DNA from: Anoxybacillus tepidamans PS2
GTDB lineage: Bacteria; Bacillota; Bacilli; Bacillales; Anoxybacillaceae
Direction: 5' to 3'
Assembly (NCBI RefSeq): GCF_000620165.1
Contig: NZ_JHVN01000019.1
Location: 1-52,950 of the forward strand
Length of the DNA stretch: 52,950 bases
Position numbers and translations under genes: made by a program. Below, in pieces: positions 37,180 through 47,909 of this stretch. Each line of letters starts with the position of its first letter. The stretch's first letter is position 1. The notes under the pieces are model-generated. The model had not been told where the DNA came from, searched no databases, and saw only the letters and a program-made list of their open reading frames with translations.

Positions 37180-38119
37180 GCTTTCAGTCGGAACGGTTGT
37201 TGTTGGAAAATGGCATCACCATGCTTACAAAATTATCAAGCTGCTCGGTAATGGAGCTAACGGAGCTGTTTATTTAGCAGAAAGCAAGAGAGGGCTTGTC
37301 GCTATCAAAGTTAGCGACAGTAACACCACCATTCTATCAGAAGTAAATGTATTAAAACGTTTTTCCAAGGTCCAGGGAGTCGCCCTTGGGCCTTCTTTGC
37401 TAGATGTAGATGATTGGTTTGATCCTTCTGTCAATCGGCTCATTCCTTTCTATGTTATGGAATATATACGGGGAGAAGAATTTTTTACTTTTATTAAGAA
37501 GAGGGGAAAAGAATGGATTATTATTTTAATGCTGCAATTATTGTCTTCATTAGAGAAACTCCATAAAGAAGGATGGGTATTTGGGGACTTAAAGCCAGAA
37601 AATTTGCTAGTGGCAGGGATGCCGCCAACGATTCGCCTTCTCGATGTGGGAGGTACAACGTTACAAGGAAGAGCCATTAAAGAATTTACGGAATTTTACG
37701 ATCGGGGATATTGGGGACTCGGCTCAAGGAAAGCAGATCCCGCCTATGATTTATTTGCGGTAGCGATGATCATGATTCATGCTTGCTATCCACGGAAATT
37801 TGAACGAAAGGAAAATGCTCGGCAACAATTATCCGAGATGATTCAGGCAGATGCGACACTTCGTAAATATCACAAGGTGCTTATGAAAGCAATTGACGGA
37901 ACTTATAAGCAAGCGATTGAAATGAAGCGAGATTTAGTCGCTGCTCTTCACCATAACGATCTTTTAAAAAAAGAAAGTCAGCCACCGTTGAGAAAAACAA
38001 GAAATCAAAGGAAAATGCAAAGGAAAGCGAAAAAAAGAGGTGGAATCGTAGAAACAGCGGTGATCGTCGCAACATTACTATTTGCATATGTATTGTATTT
38101 ATATGGTCAAGTGCTTTAG
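37145..38119 (+). CDS. yabT: Hanks-type Ser/Thr kinase YabT
   Basis: YabT is a DNA-activated membrane kinase made in the forespore in B. subtilis; it phosphorylates RecA and AbrB during sporulation. The Gly-rich loop GNGANG is at 35-40, Lys in VAIK is K55, the catalytic loop reads FGDLKPEN with D148, and DVG (D167) replaces DFG. The missing HRD histidine and the DVG form are normal for this family. A basic DNA-binding linker (280-299) precedes one C-terminal membrane helix (about 301-320), and there is no extracellular PASTA part. GTG 37145 gives MMN as in B. subtilis. AbrB, a known substrate, is encoded in this window. Confidence 0.92.
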   Translation: MMNHTLKNHLCKLSVGTVVVGKWHHHAYKIIKLLGNGANGAVYLAESKRGLVAIKVSDSNTTILSEVNVLKRFSKVQGVALGPSLLDVDDWFDPSVNRLIPFYVMEYIRGEEFFTFIKKRGKEWIIILMLQLLSSLEKLHKEGWVFGDLKPENLLVAGMPPTIRLLDVGGTTLQGRAIKEFTEFYDRGYWGLGSRKADPAYDLFAVAMIMIHACYPRKFERKENARQQLSEMIQADATLRKYHKVLMKAIDGTYKQAIEMKRDLVAALHHNDLLKKESQPPLRKTRNQRKMQRKAKKRGGIVETAVIVATLLFAYVLYLYGQVL

Positions 38120-38206
38120 AAGACAGACCGTCTTTTTTGAGAAAAAATTTTATTAATGATACGATAAATGGTGAAGAAAAATGTCCTAAAAGAGGGTTAT
38201 TGCTGT

Positions 38207-39592
38207 ATGCTTTCAATCGTTCGTTCATTTATTCAAAAGCACGAATTGCTAACACCAAATTCGACTATCGTTGTTGGCGTATCAGGAGGACCAGACTCTC
38301 TTGCATTGCTGCATTTTTTTTATGGCATTCAACATGAATGGAAGCTTCGGTTAATCGCGGTTCATGTCGATCATATGTTTCGCGGTAAACAATCCGAAGA
38401 AGATATGAATTTTGTGAAACATTTTTGTGACCAAATCGGTATTATATGTGAGGCAAAACAAATTGATGTCCCCTCTTTCCAACGTCGGACAAAAATGGGG
38501 GCTCAAGAAGCGGCTCGTGAATGTCGATACCGTTTTTTTAAGGAAATAATGGACAAATATTCTGCAACTTATTTGGCATTGGCGCACCATGGCGATGATC
38601 AAATTGAGACCATTTTGATGCGTTTCGTTCGCGGAAGCAGTGGAAAAGGATATGCAGGCATTCCGTTTAAGCGTCCATTTCATAATGGTTATATTATTCG
38701 TCCGTTTTTATGCATCAGCCGCGATGAAATTGAAATGTATTGCAGCGAACATGGCCTTCATCCGCGCTACGATGCTAGCAACGAGAAAGATGATTATACA
38801 AGAAATCGGTTTCGTCATGCAATCCTTCCTTTTTTAAAGAGGGAAAATCCGCGTGTTCATGAACGGTTTCAGCACTATAGCGAAACAGTCATCGAAGATG
38901 AAACGTTTTTAGAGGAATTAACGAACGAAGCGATGAATAAGGTAATGGAAAAACAATTTAACCAGGTAACATTACAAATTAAGCCGTTTCGATCGTTGCC
39001 GAAACCTTTACAAAGAAGAGGGATTCAACTAATATTGAACTATCTGTATGATGAAATTCCTTCCTCTTTGTCCTCAATACATATAAGCAATATAATAACT
39101 TTTTTGAACAATGACCATCCTTCAGGTAGGTTGGATTTTCCAAACAAATTAAAAATCATTCGTTCTTATGATATTTGCATTTTTACGTTTCAGGAAAAAA
39201 AATATAGCACTTATGCATTTAACTTAAATATTCCCTCAACATTACATCTGCCAAACGGATATGCAATCATTAGTGAAATTCGGGAACACTATCCGAGAGA
39301 ACAAAAAGGGAATGAAGTGCTCATTCTTGATCCTGATACAGTCACATTTCCACTGCGTGTTCGAACGAGAAGAACTGGCGATCGCATGGCATTGAAAGGA
39401 ACGAATGGAACAAAAAAAATCAAAGACATCTTTATTGAAAAAAAAATTCCGATGCATGAAAGAGATCAATGGCCGGTGCTTGAGGATGGGCAGGGAAGGA
39501 TTTTATGGCTTCCAGGGCTAAAAAAATCTGCTTTTGAAGCAACTGATATTACAAAAACACGGTATCTTGTATTACACTATAAAGAGCAATGA
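38207..39592 (+). CDS. tilS: tRNA(Ile)-lysidine synthetase TilS
   Basis: TilS attaches lysine to C34 of the CAU-anticodon tRNA-Ile so that it reads AUA. The PP-loop SGGPDS is at 26-31, and HVDHMFRG, ALAHHGDDQIET and DYTRNRFRHAILPFL are conserved. The C-terminal domain has RTGDRM and the WLPGLKKS block. ATG 38207 (462 residues) has AGAGGGTTAT upstream and fits the family; the ATG at 38168 is out of line with homologues. It is followed directly by hpt, as in many Bacillales. Confidence 0.94.
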   Translation: MLSIVRSFIQKHELLTPNSTIVVGVSGGPDSLALLHFFYGIQHEWKLRLIAVHVDHMFRGKQSEEDMNFVKHFCDQIGIICEAKQIDVPSFQRRTKMGAQEAARECRYRFFKEIMDKYSATYLALAHHGDDQIETILMRFVRGSSGKGYAGIPFKRPFHNGYIIRPFLCISRDEIEMYCSEHGLHPRYDASNEKDDYTRNRFRHAILPFLKRENPRVHERFQHYSETVIEDETFLEELTNEAMNKVMEKQFNQVTLQIKPFRSLPKPLQRRGIQLILNYLYDEIPSSLSSIHISNIITFLNNDHPSGRLDFPNKLKIIRSYDICIFTFQEKKYSTYAFNLNIPSTLHLPNGYAIISEIREHYPREQKGNEVLILDPDTVTFPLRVRTRRTGDRMALKGTNGTKKIKDIFIEKKIPMHERDQWPVLEDGQGRILWLPGLKKSAFEATDITKTRYLVLHYKEQ

Positions 39593-39612
39593 ACATCTAG
39601 GAGGAAAAGAAA

Positions 39613-40158
39613 ATGGGGATGAATCAAGACATTCAAAAAATTTTAGTGACACAAGAACAAATACAAGAAAAAGTAAAAGAATTGGGAAAGCTATTAACTG
39701 AAGAGTATGAAGGTCGCTTTCCGCTCGCTGTTGGAGTATTAAAAGGTGCTCTGCCTTTTATGGCTGATTTATTGAAGCATATTGATACATACTTAGAAAT
39801 GGATTTTATGGACGTGTCCAGCTATGGAAATGCAACTGTATCATCGGGAGAAGTCAAGATTTTAAAAGATTTGAACACCTCTGTTGAAGGACGCGATATT
39901 TTGATTATTGAGGACATTATTGACAGCGGCTTAACGCTAAGCTATTTAGTGGATTTGTTCCGCTACCGGAAAGCCAAATCCATTAAAATTGTCACACTGC
40001 TAGATAAACCTTCCGGACGGAAAGCGAATATTGAAGCTGATTATGTAGGATTTATCGTACCGGATGAGTTTGTTGTTGGTTATGGACTAGATTATAGCGA
40101 AAAGTATCGGAACCTTCCTTACATTGGCGTTCTGAAGCCAGAAGTATATAGTAAATAA
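39613..40158 (+). CDS. hpt: Hypoxanthine-guanine phosphoribosyltransferase
   Basis: This enzyme salvages hypoxanthine and guanine with PRPP to IMP and GMP. The PRPP-binding site [12 protein letters not shown] (ED at 100-101) and [14 protein letters not shown] are typical of HPRT. It has 181 residues. ATG 39613 has CTAGGAGGAA upstream. In Bacillales Hpt interacts with TilS and FtsH genetically and in expression, and the order tilS-hpt-ftsH is kept here. Confidence 0.97.
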   Translation: MGMNQDIQKILVTQEQIQEKVKELGKLLTEEYEGRFPLAVGVLKGALPFMADLLKHIDTYLEMDFMDVSSYGNATVSSGEVKILKDLNTSVEGRDILIIEDIIDSGLTLSYLVDLFRYRKAKSIKIVTLLDKPSGRKANIEADYVGFIVPDEFVVGYGLDYSEKYRNLPYIGVLKPEVYSK

Positions 40159-40183
40159 GCTGCTAGCCGATGCGGTGAATTTG

Positions 40184-40213
40184 TTGTATTGGAATGATTT
40201 TCTATGGTACTAT
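40184..40213 (+). promoter_or_regulatory. Probable SigA promoter of ftsH
   Basis: TTGTAT (40184-40189), 18 bp, TACTAT (40208-40213), about 37 nt before the ftsH start codon. Confidence 0.45.
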
Positions 40214-40249
40214 TGACTATAGCGTGTTTTATATGGGAGGAGGCAAGAA

Positions 40250-42139
40250 ATGAATCGGATCTTCCGTAATACAATATTTTATTTACTGATTTTTCTCGTG
40301 GTCATTGGGGTTGTCAGCTTCTTTAACGGAAGTAACCAGCGGACTGAACCGATGACATACGATGCTTTTATTACTCACCTCGAAAACGGTGATGTTAAAT
40401 CGTTTTCAATGAAGCCGGAACGCGGCGTATATGAAATTAGAGGACAGTTGAAAACATATGGCGAAGGTCAATATTTTTCGACATATGTTATGAATAGTGA
40501 TCCCGTTTTAAACCGCATTGACGCAGCAGCCAAACGGACGAGAGTGGAAGTGATGCCGGCCGATGAAACAAGCGGTTGGGTAACGTTCTTTACATCCATC
40601 ATTCCGTTTGTAATCATTTTCATTTTGTTTTTCTTCTTGCTCAATCAAGCGCAAGGCGGCGGCAGCCGAGTTATGAACTTCGGGAAAAGCCGAGCAAGAC
40701 TTTACAGTGAAGATAAGAAAAAGGTGCGCTTCCGCGATGTGGCAGGGGCAGATGAGGAAAAACAAGAGCTTGTTGAGATTGTAGAGTTTTTAAAAGATCC
40801 AAGAAAATTTGCTGAACTTGGGGCCCGTATTCCAAAAGGTGTGCTTCTTGTTGGACCTCCTGGTACAGGGAAAACATTATTAGCACGTGCGGTAGCAGGA
40901 GAAGCAGGGGTTCCGTTTTTCTCCATCAGCGGTTCGGATTTTGTTGAGATGTTCGTAGGGGTCGGCGCGTCCCGCGTGCGCGACTTGTTTGAGACAGCGA
41001 AAAAGAATGCGCCTTGTATAATCTTTATTGACGAAATTGATGCAGTTGGACGTCAACGCGGCGCAGGACTTGGCGGCGGACACGACGAGCGCGAGCAAAC
41101 ATTGAACCAACTGCTTGTTGAAATGGACGGATTTAGCGGAAATGAAGGAATTATTATTATCGCTGCGACCAACCGTCCAGACATTTTAGACCCGGCGTTG
41201 TTGCGTCCAGGACGCTTTGACCGCCAAATTACGGTAGACCGTCCGGATGTCAAGGGACGCGAGGCGGTATTGCGCGTTCATGCCCGCAATAAGCCGCTAG
41301 ATGAATCAGTCGACTTAAAGTCAATTGCAATGCGTACGCCCGGTTTTTCTGGTGCTGATTTAGAAAACTTGCTTAATGAGGCGGCGCTTGTCGCGGCACG
41401 ACAAAATAAAAAGAAAATTGATATGAGCGACATCGATGAAGCGACAGACCGCGTCATTGCCGGACCAGCGAAAAAGAGTCGCGTCATCTCTGAAAAAGAG
41501 CGACGCATTGTCGCCTACCATGAAGCTGGCCATACAGTGATCGGAATGGTATTAGCGGATGCTGAGATGGTTCACAAGGTTACCATTGTGCCACGTGGGC
41601 AAGCTGGTGGTTATGCGGTGATGCTTCCGAAAGAAGATCGTTACTTCATGACGAAGCCGGAGTTATTGGATAAAATTACGGGCTTGTTAGGGGGGCGTGT
41701 CGCTGAAGAAATCGTGTTTAGTGAAGTCAGCACGGGAGCGCATAACGACTTCCAGCGTGCGACAAACATCGCCCGCCGGATGGTAACGGAATTTGGGATG
41801 AGCGACAAGCTTGGTCCAATGCAGTTCGGTCAGTCTCACGGTCAAGTATTTTTAGGCCGCGATCTGCATAATGAACAAAACTACAGCGACCAAATCGCTT
41901 ATGAAATTGATTTAGAAATTCAACGCATTATTAAGGAATGTTACGAAAAAGCGAAAAACATTTTAACGGAACATCGAGATAAGTTAGAACTGATCGCTAA
42001 AACATTGCTTGAGGTAGAAACGTTAGATGCCGAGCAAATTAAACATTTGTTTGAACATGGCACATTGCCAAATCGCAATGGAAACAGCGACAAACAAGAT
42101 GATTTGAAAGTAAATATCCATACAAAGAAAGAAGAATAA
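40250..42139 (+). CDS. ftsH: Membrane ATP-dependent metalloprotease FtsH
   Basis: FtsH degrades damaged membrane proteins and selected regulators, including Spo0E in B. subtilis. Two membrane helices lie at about 8-24 and 110-132, with an extracytoplasmic segment between. The AAA+ domain carries GPPGTGKT (202-209), [11 protein letters not shown] and the SRH arginines ([16 protein letters not shown]). The peptidase zinc site is HEAGH at 424-428. It has 629 residues, ending in a charged tail. ATG 40250 has GGGAGGAGG upstream; a promoter and terminator frame the gene. Confidence 0.98.
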   Translation: MNRIFRNTIFYLLIFLVVIGVVSFFNGSNQRTEPMTYDAFITHLENGDVKSFSMKPERGVYEIRGQLKTYGEGQYFSTYVMNSDPVLNRIDAAAKRTRVEVMPADETSGWVTFFTSIIPFVIIFILFFFLLNQAQGGGSRVMNFGKSRARLYSEDKKKVRFRDVAGADEEKQELVEIVEFLKDPRKFAELGARIPKGVLLVGPPGTGKTLLARAVAGEAGVPFFSISGSDFVEMFVGVGASRVRDLFETAKKNAPCIIFIDEIDAVGRQRGAGLGGGHDEREQTLNQLLVEMDGFSGNEGIIIIAATNRPDILDPALLRPGRFDRQITVDRPDVKGREAVLRVHARNKPLDESVDLKSIAMRTPGFSGADLENLLNEAALVAARQNKKKIDMSDIDEATDRVIAGPAKKSRVISEKERRIVAYHEAGHTVIGMVLADAEMVHKVTIVPRGQAGGYAVMLPKEDRYFMTKPELLDKITGLLGGRVAEEIVFSEVSTGAHNDFQRATNIARRMVTEFGMSDKLGPMQFGQSHGQVFLGRDLHNEQNYSDQIAYEIDLEIQRIIKECYEKAKNILTEHRDKLELIAKTLLEVETLDAEQIKHLFEHGTLPNRNGNSDKQDDLKVNIHTKKEE

Positions 42140-42170
42140 GATGTCTCTTTTATAGGGACATCTTTTTTTA
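42138..42170 (+). terminator. Terminator of ftsH
   Basis: AAGATGTC (42138-42145) pairs with GACATCTT (42157-42164), followed by TTTTT. Confidence 0.85.
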
Positions 42171-42236
42171 CCGTTCAGGGAAACACTTATGGTATGATGA
42201 AAAAAGTAAGAATGTGTGAAAAGTGGGGATGAAGCG

Positions 42237-43010
42237 ATGATTTTTGTGTTAGATGTCGGCAATACAAATACGGTTTTAGGGGTTTATGATGGAGATGAAT
42301 TAAAACATCATTGGCGAATTGAGACGAGCCGTGCCAAAACAGAAGATGAATATGGCATGACCATTAAAGCGCTCCTCAACCATGTCGATCTTGATTTTTC
42401 AGATATTCACGGCATTATTATCTCTTCCGTTGTGCCGCCAATTATGTTTGCTTTAGAGCGGATGTGTCTGAAATATTTCCATATCAAGCCGCTCATTGTT
42501 GGTCCAGGGATTAAAACGGGATTAAATATAAAATACGACAATCCAAAGGAAGTCGGGGCGGATCGCATTGTAAATGCCGTTGCAGGTATTCATTTATACG
42601 GAAGCCCGTTGATTATTGTAGATTTTGGAACAGCAACTACGTATTGTTACATCAACGAACATAAACAATATATGGGGGGAGCGATTGCGCCAGGGATTAC
42701 AATTTCGACCGAAGCTCTCTATTCTCGGGCAGCTAAATTGCCGCGCATTGAAATCGCTCGTCCGGATGATATTATCGGAAAAAATACCGTAAGCGCTATG
42801 CAAGCAGGTATATTGTATGGATATGTTGGACAAGTGGAAGGAATCGTGTCACGGATGAAAGAAAAGAGCCCGATTCCACCGAAAGTTATTGCTACGGGAG
42901 GGTTAGCTCCCCTTATTGCACACGAGTCTAACGTGATTGATATTGTCGATCCATTTTTAACACTCAAAGGACTGCAACTCCTTTATATGAAAAATGTAGA
43001 CAAAAAATAA
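42237..43010 (+). CDS. coaX: Type III pantothenate kinase
   Basis: CoaX phosphorylates pantothenate, the first step to coenzyme A; type III enzymes resist CoA feedback and need a monovalent cation. The ASKHA fold is shown by [15 protein letters not shown] (D6) and [12 protein letters not shown], then GGAIAPGI and [11 protein letters not shown] 42237 gives 257 residues with GGGGATGAAG upstream; the longer frame from 42216 has no conserved N-terminus. hslO follows after 15 nt. Confidence 0.97.
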   Translation: MIFVLDVGNTNTVLGVYDGDELKHHWRIETSRAKTEDEYGMTIKALLNHVDLDFSDIHGIIISSVVPPIMFALERMCLKYFHIKPLIVGPGIKTGLNIKYDNPKEVGADRIVNAVAGIHLYGSPLIIVDFGTATTYCYINEHKQYMGGAIAPGITISTEALYSRAAKLPRIEIARPDDIIGKNTVSAMQAGILYGYVGQVEGIVSRMKEKSPIPPKVIATGGLAPLIAHESNVIDIVDPFLTLKGLQLLYMKNVDKK

Positions 43011-43025
43011 GAAAAGGTGAACGAT

Positions 43026-43916
43026 ATGTCAGACTACTTAGTTAAAGCATTAGCGTATGAAGGACAAGTAAGAGCCTATGCTGTACGAACGACCAACACG
43101 ATAAGCGAAGCCCAACGCAGACATCAAACATGGCCAACGGCTTCAGCCGCTCTTGGTCGCGCGATGACCGCAGGAGTGATGATGGGCGCGATGCTGAAAG
43201 GTGATAGTCAGCTAACAATCAAAATTGAAGGCGGAGGGCCGATTGGCGCCATTCTTGTCGATAGCAACGCCAAAGGTGAAGTAAGGGGATATGTGACAAA
43301 CCCTCACGTTCATTTTGATTTAAACCAATATGGCAAATTAGATGTGGCACGAGCTGTCGGAACAAACGGAATGCTAACTGTGGTCAAAGATTTAGGATTG
43401 CGCGACTTTTTTACAGGGCAAGTGCCGCTTGTGTCTGGAGAACTCGGCGAGGACTTTACGTACTATTTTGTTTCATCTGAGCAAGTTCCTTCTTCTGTCG
43501 GCGTGGGGGTGCTTGTTAATCCTGATCAAACGATATTGGCAGCGGGAGGATTTATTATTCAGCTGATGCCTAATACAGAAGAAAAGACGATTACAGAAAT
43601 AGAGGAACGGCTTAAATCTATTCCACCAGTCTCGAAAATGATTGAGAACGGGTTAACTCCTGAAGAAATTTTAAATGAACTGCTTGGCGAAGGAAATGTA
43701 AAAATTCTTGAGACCCTTCCAGTTGCTTTTGTTTGTCGCTGTTCGCGCGAACGTATTGCCAATGCGATCATTAGTTTAGGCGCTGATGAAATTCAGGAGA
43801 TGATTGATGAACAAGGTCATGCAGAAGCATCGTGCCATTTTTGCAATGAAACATATCATTTCACAAAACAAGAGTTAGAAGAGTTAAAGCGTATTGCACA
43901 GTCGCCATCCGAGTGA
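43026..43916 (+). CDS. hslO: Redox-regulated chaperonin Hsp33
   Basis: Hsp33 is a holdase that is switched on by oxidation and heat, protecting proteins during oxidative stress. The redox switch has the four zinc cysteines C237, C239, C270 and C273 (CRC and CHFC). The N-terminal substrate-binding domain covers about 1-180. ATG 43026 with AAAAGGTGA upstream gives 296 residues. In B. subtilis the next gene is yacD, a PrsA-like isomerase; here cysK comes next. Confidence 0.96.
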   Translation: MSDYLVKALAYEGQVRAYAVRTTNTISEAQRRHQTWPTASAALGRAMTAGVMMGAMLKGDSQLTIKIEGGGPIGAILVDSNAKGEVRGYVTNPHVHFDLNQYGKLDVARAVGTNGMLTVVKDLGLRDFFTGQVPLVSGELGEDFTYYFVSSEQVPSSVGVGVLVNPDQTILAAGGFIIQLMPNTEEKTITEIEERLKSIPPVSKMIENGLTPEEILNELLGEGNVKILETLPVAFVCRCSRERIANAIISLGADEIQEMIDEQGHAEASCHFCNETYHFTKQELEELKRIAQSPSE

Positions 43917-43928
43917 AAAATTAAATAA

Positions 43929-43957
43929 TTGACAATTGAGCAAATAGTTGATAAATT
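43929..43957 (+). promoter_or_regulatory. SigA promoter of cysK
   Basis: TTGACA (43929-43934), 17 bp, TAAATT (43952-43957). A further TAAAAT lies at 43972-43977. Several TTGA/ATAAATT motifs recur in this AT-rich leader, but I cannot assign a CymR site with confidence. Confidence 0.55.
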
Positions 43958-44001
43958 TTAAACAAATTCGATAAAATTACTCGGGATTAGGGGTGGATCA
44001 A

Positions 44002-44928
44002 ATGGCACGTGCAGTCAACTCTATTACGGAATTAATTGGAGACACACCAGCGGTAAAATTAAACCGCATTGTCGACGGGGATAGCGCAGATGTATATGTT
44101 AAATTAGAATTTATGAACCCAGGGAGCAGTGTTAAAGATCGTATTGCATTGGCGATGATTGAAGCGGCTGAAAAAGAAGGGGAATTAAAGCCAGGAGATA
44201 CACTCATTGAGCCTACGAGCGGCAATACAGGAATAGGGCTAGCGATGGTTGCTGCTGCCAAAGGATATAAGGCGATTCTTGTTATGCCGGATACAATGAG
44301 TTTAGAGCGCCGTAATTTATTGCGCGCTTACGGGGCTGAGCTAGTATTAACACCGGGAAGCGAAGGCATGCGCGGTGCGATTCGCAAAGCCGAGGAATTG
44401 GCTGCGGAGCACGGTTATTTCATGCCACAGCAGTTTAAAAACGAGGCAAACCCGGAAATTCATCGCCTCACAACTGGCAAAGAAATTGTGGAACAAATGG
44501 GCGATCAGCTAGATGCGTTTGTGGCTGGCATCGGTACAGGCGGAACAATTACAGGAGCGGGCGAAGTGCTTCGCGAAGCATATCCAAATATTAAAATCTA
44601 TGCCGTTGAACCTGCTGATTCTCCAGTTTTATCAGGTGGAAAACCAGGTCCACATAAAATTCAGGGGATTGGCGCAGGATTCGTTCCGGATATTTTGAAT
44701 ACGAACATTTATGATGAAGTAATTACAGTAAAAACAGAAGAAGCATTTGAAGCAGCTCGTCGCGCCGCACGGGAAGAAGGGATATTAGGCGGCATTTCGT
44801 CCGGTGCAGCTATTCATGCCGCATTGAAAGTAGCAAAGCAACTCGGCAAGGGGAAGAGAGTACTAGCGATTATTCCTAGCAATGGTGAACGTTATTTAAG
44901 TACAGCTTTATATCAGTTCGAAGAATAA
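44002..44928 (+). CDS. cysK: Cysteine synthase A
   Basis: CysK makes cysteine from O-acetylserine and sulfide with PLP. The Schiff-base lysine is K45 in [16 protein letters not shown] (72-77) binds substrate; [11 protein letters not shown] binds the cofactor phosphate. ATG 44002 with GGGGTGGA upstream gives 308 residues, identical in length to B. subtilis. In B. subtilis CysK also works with CymR in cysteine control. It is flanked by its own promoter and a terminator, so it is separate from the folate genes. Confidence 0.97.
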   Translation: MARAVNSITELIGDTPAVKLNRIVDGDSADVYVKLEFMNPGSSVKDRIALAMIEAAEKEGELKPGDTLIEPTSGNTGIGLAMVAAAKGYKAILVMPDTMSLERRNLLRAYGAELVLTPGSEGMRGAIRKAEELAAEHGYFMPQQFKNEANPEIHRLTTGKEIVEQMGDQLDAFVAGIGTGGTITGAGEVLREAYPNIKIYAVEPADSPVLSGGKPGPHKIQGIGAGFVPDILNTNIYDEVITVKTEEAFEAARRAAREEGILGGISSGAAIHAALKVAKQLGKGKRVLAIIPSNGERYLSTALYQFEE

Positions 44929-44943
44929 TTTGAAGCAATATGT

Positions 44944-44976
44944 CGGCAGGGAAGACTCCCTGTCGAAATTTTTTTA
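44944..44976 (+). terminator. Terminator of cysK
   Basis: CGGCAGGGA (44944-44952) pairs with TCCCTGTCG (44957-44965), with one G-U pair, and AAATTTTTTT follows. Confidence 0.85.
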
Positions 44977-45024
44977 TAGTACAATATGCTTGTGCAGTAA
45001 AGGAAGGGGTGTACCGACCAGCTT

Positions 45025-46440
45025 ATGCGATTACGAAAAATATTGAGGCGAAAAATTTCTTATCAACAACAAGATTGGTTTAAGCAGTATAGATTTCTCA
45101 TCCAAAATGAGCCGTATCATGCGTTGCTAGAAAGTGGCCGTTCCGGGCGCTACAGCATTATTGGATTGCGGCCTGTTGGAATCGTACAAGGCAAAGGACA
45201 GGAGCTTTGGATTCGCTATCGTGGAGAAGAAACTCGTTTGCAAGGGAACCCTTTGCATTTAATGAAACAATGGTTTGCCCAATTTGAATCCGTTTCTTGT
45301 GAGGATGGCCCAGACTTCCAAGGTGGAGCAATTGGCTATATAAGCTACGATTGTGCCCGATATATCGAACGACTTCCCTCGACAGCAGAAGACGACCTTA
45401 GGCTTCCTGATCTATATTTTTTAATTTTTGATGATGTATTTGTTTACGATCATGAAGAGCAAACATTACATTTGCTTGTTCATTATGAGGAAGAAGTACG
45501 CCATGAAGCAGAACAACGTTTAATCTTATATGAGGAGCTATGGTTAAGGAAGAACGGAGAAGTCAAACCGATGCCGTTCAACCCAACAGAACAACCCGGA
45601 ACGGTTTCTATGACAGAAGCACAGTTTATGGAGGCTGTGGAAAAGGTTCGCCAGTACATCGCGCAAGGGGATGTATTTCAGGTAAATTTGTCTGTAAGGC
45701 AGTCGAGACCACTATTGACGCATCCCTTTCATATTTACGAGAAGCTTCGTCTTCTTAACCCTTCACCGTATATGGCCTATCTTCATTTTCCAGAGTTTCA
45801 AATCGTGAGCGGTTCTCCTGAACTGCTTGTCAAAAAGCGAGGGTCATATGTGAGCACAAGGCCAATTGCCGGAACTCGTTCACGCGGCAAAACGGCAGAA
45901 GAAGATGAGAGAATTGCTAATGAACTCTTAACAAACGAGAAAGAGCGGGCGGAGCATGTCATGCTTGTCGATTTGGAACGCAATGATCTAGGAAGAGTAT
46001 GTAAGTATGGCACGGTCAAAGTAGATGAATGGATGACCATTGAGCAATATTCCCATGTGATGCATATCGTATCGCATGTATCAGGGGAATTGGAAAGTGA
46101 GAAAGATGCATTTGATGTAATCCAGGCAGCATTTCCTGGAGGAACAATCACCGGTGCACCGAAAGTACGTACAATGGAGATTATTGAGGAGTTAGAACCA
46201 GTAAGAAGGGGTATTTATACAGGTTCAATTGGCTGGATCGGTTTTAACGGAGATATGGAGTTGAATATTGCTATTCGGACGATGATTGCCAAAGATGGCC
46301 TTGCACACGTACAAGCGGGCGCAGGAATAGTGATTGATTCGCGTCCGCAGTATGAGTATAAGGAGTGTTTGAAAAAAGCGATTGCCCTTTGGAAGGCAAA
46401 AGAGATGAGCGAAGCAGAGCAACCATTTATGACGAGGTGA
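45025..46440 (+). CDS. pabB: Aminodeoxychorismate synthase component I
   Basis: PabB uses ammonia from PabA to turn chorismate into 4-amino-4-deoxychorismate, the precursor of p-aminobenzoate. The chorismate-binding domain has [28 protein letters not shown] and the GGTITGAPK block. The 471-residue length fits B. subtilis PabB. ATG 45025 is the only possible start in frame before a conserved region, yet GGAAGGGG is about 15 nt upstream, an unusually long gap. It overlaps nothing and starts the folate operon. Confidence 0.95.
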   Translation: MRLRKILRRKISYQQQDWFKQYRFLIQNEPYHALLESGRSGRYSIIGLRPVGIVQGKGQELWIRYRGEETRLQGNPLHLMKQWFAQFESVSCEDGPDFQGGAIGYISYDCARYIERLPSTAEDDLRLPDLYFLIFDDVFVYDHEEQTLHLLVHYEEEVRHEAEQRLILYEELWLRKNGEVKPMPFNPTEQPGTVSMTEAQFMEAVEKVRQYIAQGDVFQVNLSVRQSRPLLTHPFHIYEKLRLLNPSPYMAYLHFPEFQIVSGSPELLVKKRGSYVSTRPIAGTRSRGKTAEEDERIANELLTNEKERAEHVMLVDLERNDLGRVCKYGTVKVDEWMTIEQYSHVMHIVSHVSGELESEKDAFDVIQAAFPGGTITGAPKVRTMEIIEELEPVRRGIYTGSIGWIGFNGDMELNIAIRTMIAKDGLAHVQAGAGIVIDSRPQYEYKECLKKAIALWKAKEMSEAEQPFMTR

Positions 46441-46445
46441 GAAAG

Positions 46446-47024
46446 ATGATTTTAATGATTGATAATTATGATTCATTTACGTACAATTTAGTCCAATATT
46501 TAGGCACTTTGGGAGAAGAGTTGCTTGTCAAACGAAATGATGAGGTGACAATTCAAGAGATTGAGCAAATCAATCCTGATTTTCTTATGATTTCACCTGG
46601 ACCGTGCAGCCCGAATGAAGCAGGAATTAGTCTAGCCGCGATTCAATATTTCGCGGGAAAAATTCCGATTTTTGGCGTGTGTCTAGGCCACCAATCCATC
46701 GCCCAAGTGTTTGGGGGAGAAGTGGTGCAGGCTCAAAAGTTAATGCACGGCAAAACATCACAAATTTTTCATGATGGAAGGACGATCTTTTCCGATATCC
46801 CAAATCCGTTTACTGCTACCCGCTATCATTCACTAATTGTAAAAAAGGAAACTTTGCCGGATTGTTTCGAAATTTCTGCGTGGACAGAAGACGACGAGAT
46901 TATGGCGATTCGCCATAAAACGCTTCCGATAGAAGGTGTGCAATTTCACCCGGAATCTATTATGACGGCACATGGCATGGAGCTATTGAAAAATTTTATC
47001 CAAATATACAAAAGGGTTCGATAA
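46446..47024 (+). CDS. pabA: Glutamine amidotransferase PabA/TrpG
   Basis: This subunit releases ammonia from glutamine for PabB and, in Bacillus, also for anthranilate synthase (TrpE), which lacks its own partner in the trp operon. The triad is C79 (GVCLGHQ), H167 and E169 (FHPES). ATG 46446 with GAGGTGAGA upstream gives 192 residues. The frame from 46365 overlaps pabB and is rejected. The start lies 5 nt after pabB. Confidence 0.96.
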   Translation: MILMIDNYDSFTYNLVQYLGTLGEELLVKRNDEVTIQEIEQINPDFLMISPGPCSPNEAGISLAAIQYFAGKIPIFGVCLGHQSIAQVFGGEVVQAQKLMHGKTSQIFHDGRTIFSDIPNPFTATRYHSLIVKKETLPDCFEISAWTEDDEIMAIRHKTLPIEGVQFHPESIMTAHGMELLKNFIQIYKRVR

Positions 47025-47027
47025 TCA

Positions 47028-47909
47028 ATGTATGTATATGTCAATGGGGAGATTGTTCGAAAAGAGGAAGCACGCATTTCGCCATTTGACCATGGCTTTA
47101 TGTATGGGCTAGGAGCTTTTGAAACGTTTCGTACTTATAAGGGCCATCCATTTTTATTAGATGATCACATTAAAAGGCTTAATGAGAGTTTATTGGAGCT
47201 GAACATTTCTTTAACATTGCGTCGCGATGAAGTGATGGGGATTATCAACAGGTTATTAGAAGCCAACCAACTTAATGATGCGTATATCCGCTTCAATGTG
47301 TCAGCTGGGGTGGGCGATATCGGATTACACACGGGAGAGTATGCGAAACCGACTGTGATTGCATATATGAAACCTTTGCCGCTGTTTTTCTCAGCAGAGA
47401 AAACGTGCAAGATTTTAAAGACAAGGCGAAACAGTCCAGAAGGAGAAAGGCGGCTCAAATCCCATCATTATTTAAACAACATCCTTGGAAAGCGGGAGAT
47501 CGGAAATGATCCCCAAATGGAGGGGGTATTTCTTAGTGAAAAAGGATTTCTTGCCGAAGGAATTGTGTCCAATCTCTTTTGGGTAAGAAACGGGGTTGTA
47601 TACACACCGTCACTTGAGACAGGTATTTTAAATGGAATTACAAGGCAGTTTTTATTGGAACTTCTTTCTGTATTGAAAATTCATTACGAGGAAGGGTTAT
47701 ACTCTGTAAATGAATTAGAAACGGCAGAGGAAGTATTTTTAACAAATTCCATTCAGGAAATCGTGCCCGTCTCTCAAGTTGACGAACACAGTTATCTTGG
47801 AAAAAGAGGGCCGTTGACACAATTGCTAAAAAAATATTATAAACATTTCGCACCTTCTTTATGGACAAGACATGAACTAATGGAAAGGAACGACCTGACA
47901 TTATGGTAA
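47028..47909 (+). CDS. pabC: Aminodeoxychorismate lyase
   Basis: PabC converts aminodeoxychorismate to p-aminobenzoate and pyruvate. It is a fold-type IV PLP enzyme: FDHGFMYGLGAFETFR (20-35) and the catalytic lysine K144 in RRLKSHHYLNN. It has 293 residues. The ATG at 47028 has AAAGGG upstream in the end of pabA. The 3' end overlaps folP by 7 nt, so translation is probably coupled. Confidence 0.94.
   Translation: MYVYVNGEIVRKEEARISPFDHGFMYGLGAFETFRTYKGHPFLLDDHIKRLNESLLELNISLTLRRDEVMGIINRLLEANQLNDAYIRFNVSAGVGDIGLHTGEYAKPTVIAYMKPLPLFFSAEKTCKILKTRRNSPEGERRLKSHHYLNNILGKREIGNDPQMEGVFLSEKGFLAEGIVSNLFWVRNGVVYTPSLETGILNGITRQFLLELLSVLKIHYEEGLYSVNELETAEEVFLTNSIQEIVPVSQVDEHSYLGKRGPLTQLLKKYYKHFAPSLWTRHELMERNDLTLW

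Noticed and set aside
37145-38119. YabT as an inactive pseudokinase because HRD and DFG are altered
   Set aside because: The lysine, catalytic Asp and metal-binding Asp are present, and the same changes occur in the active B. subtilis YabT.
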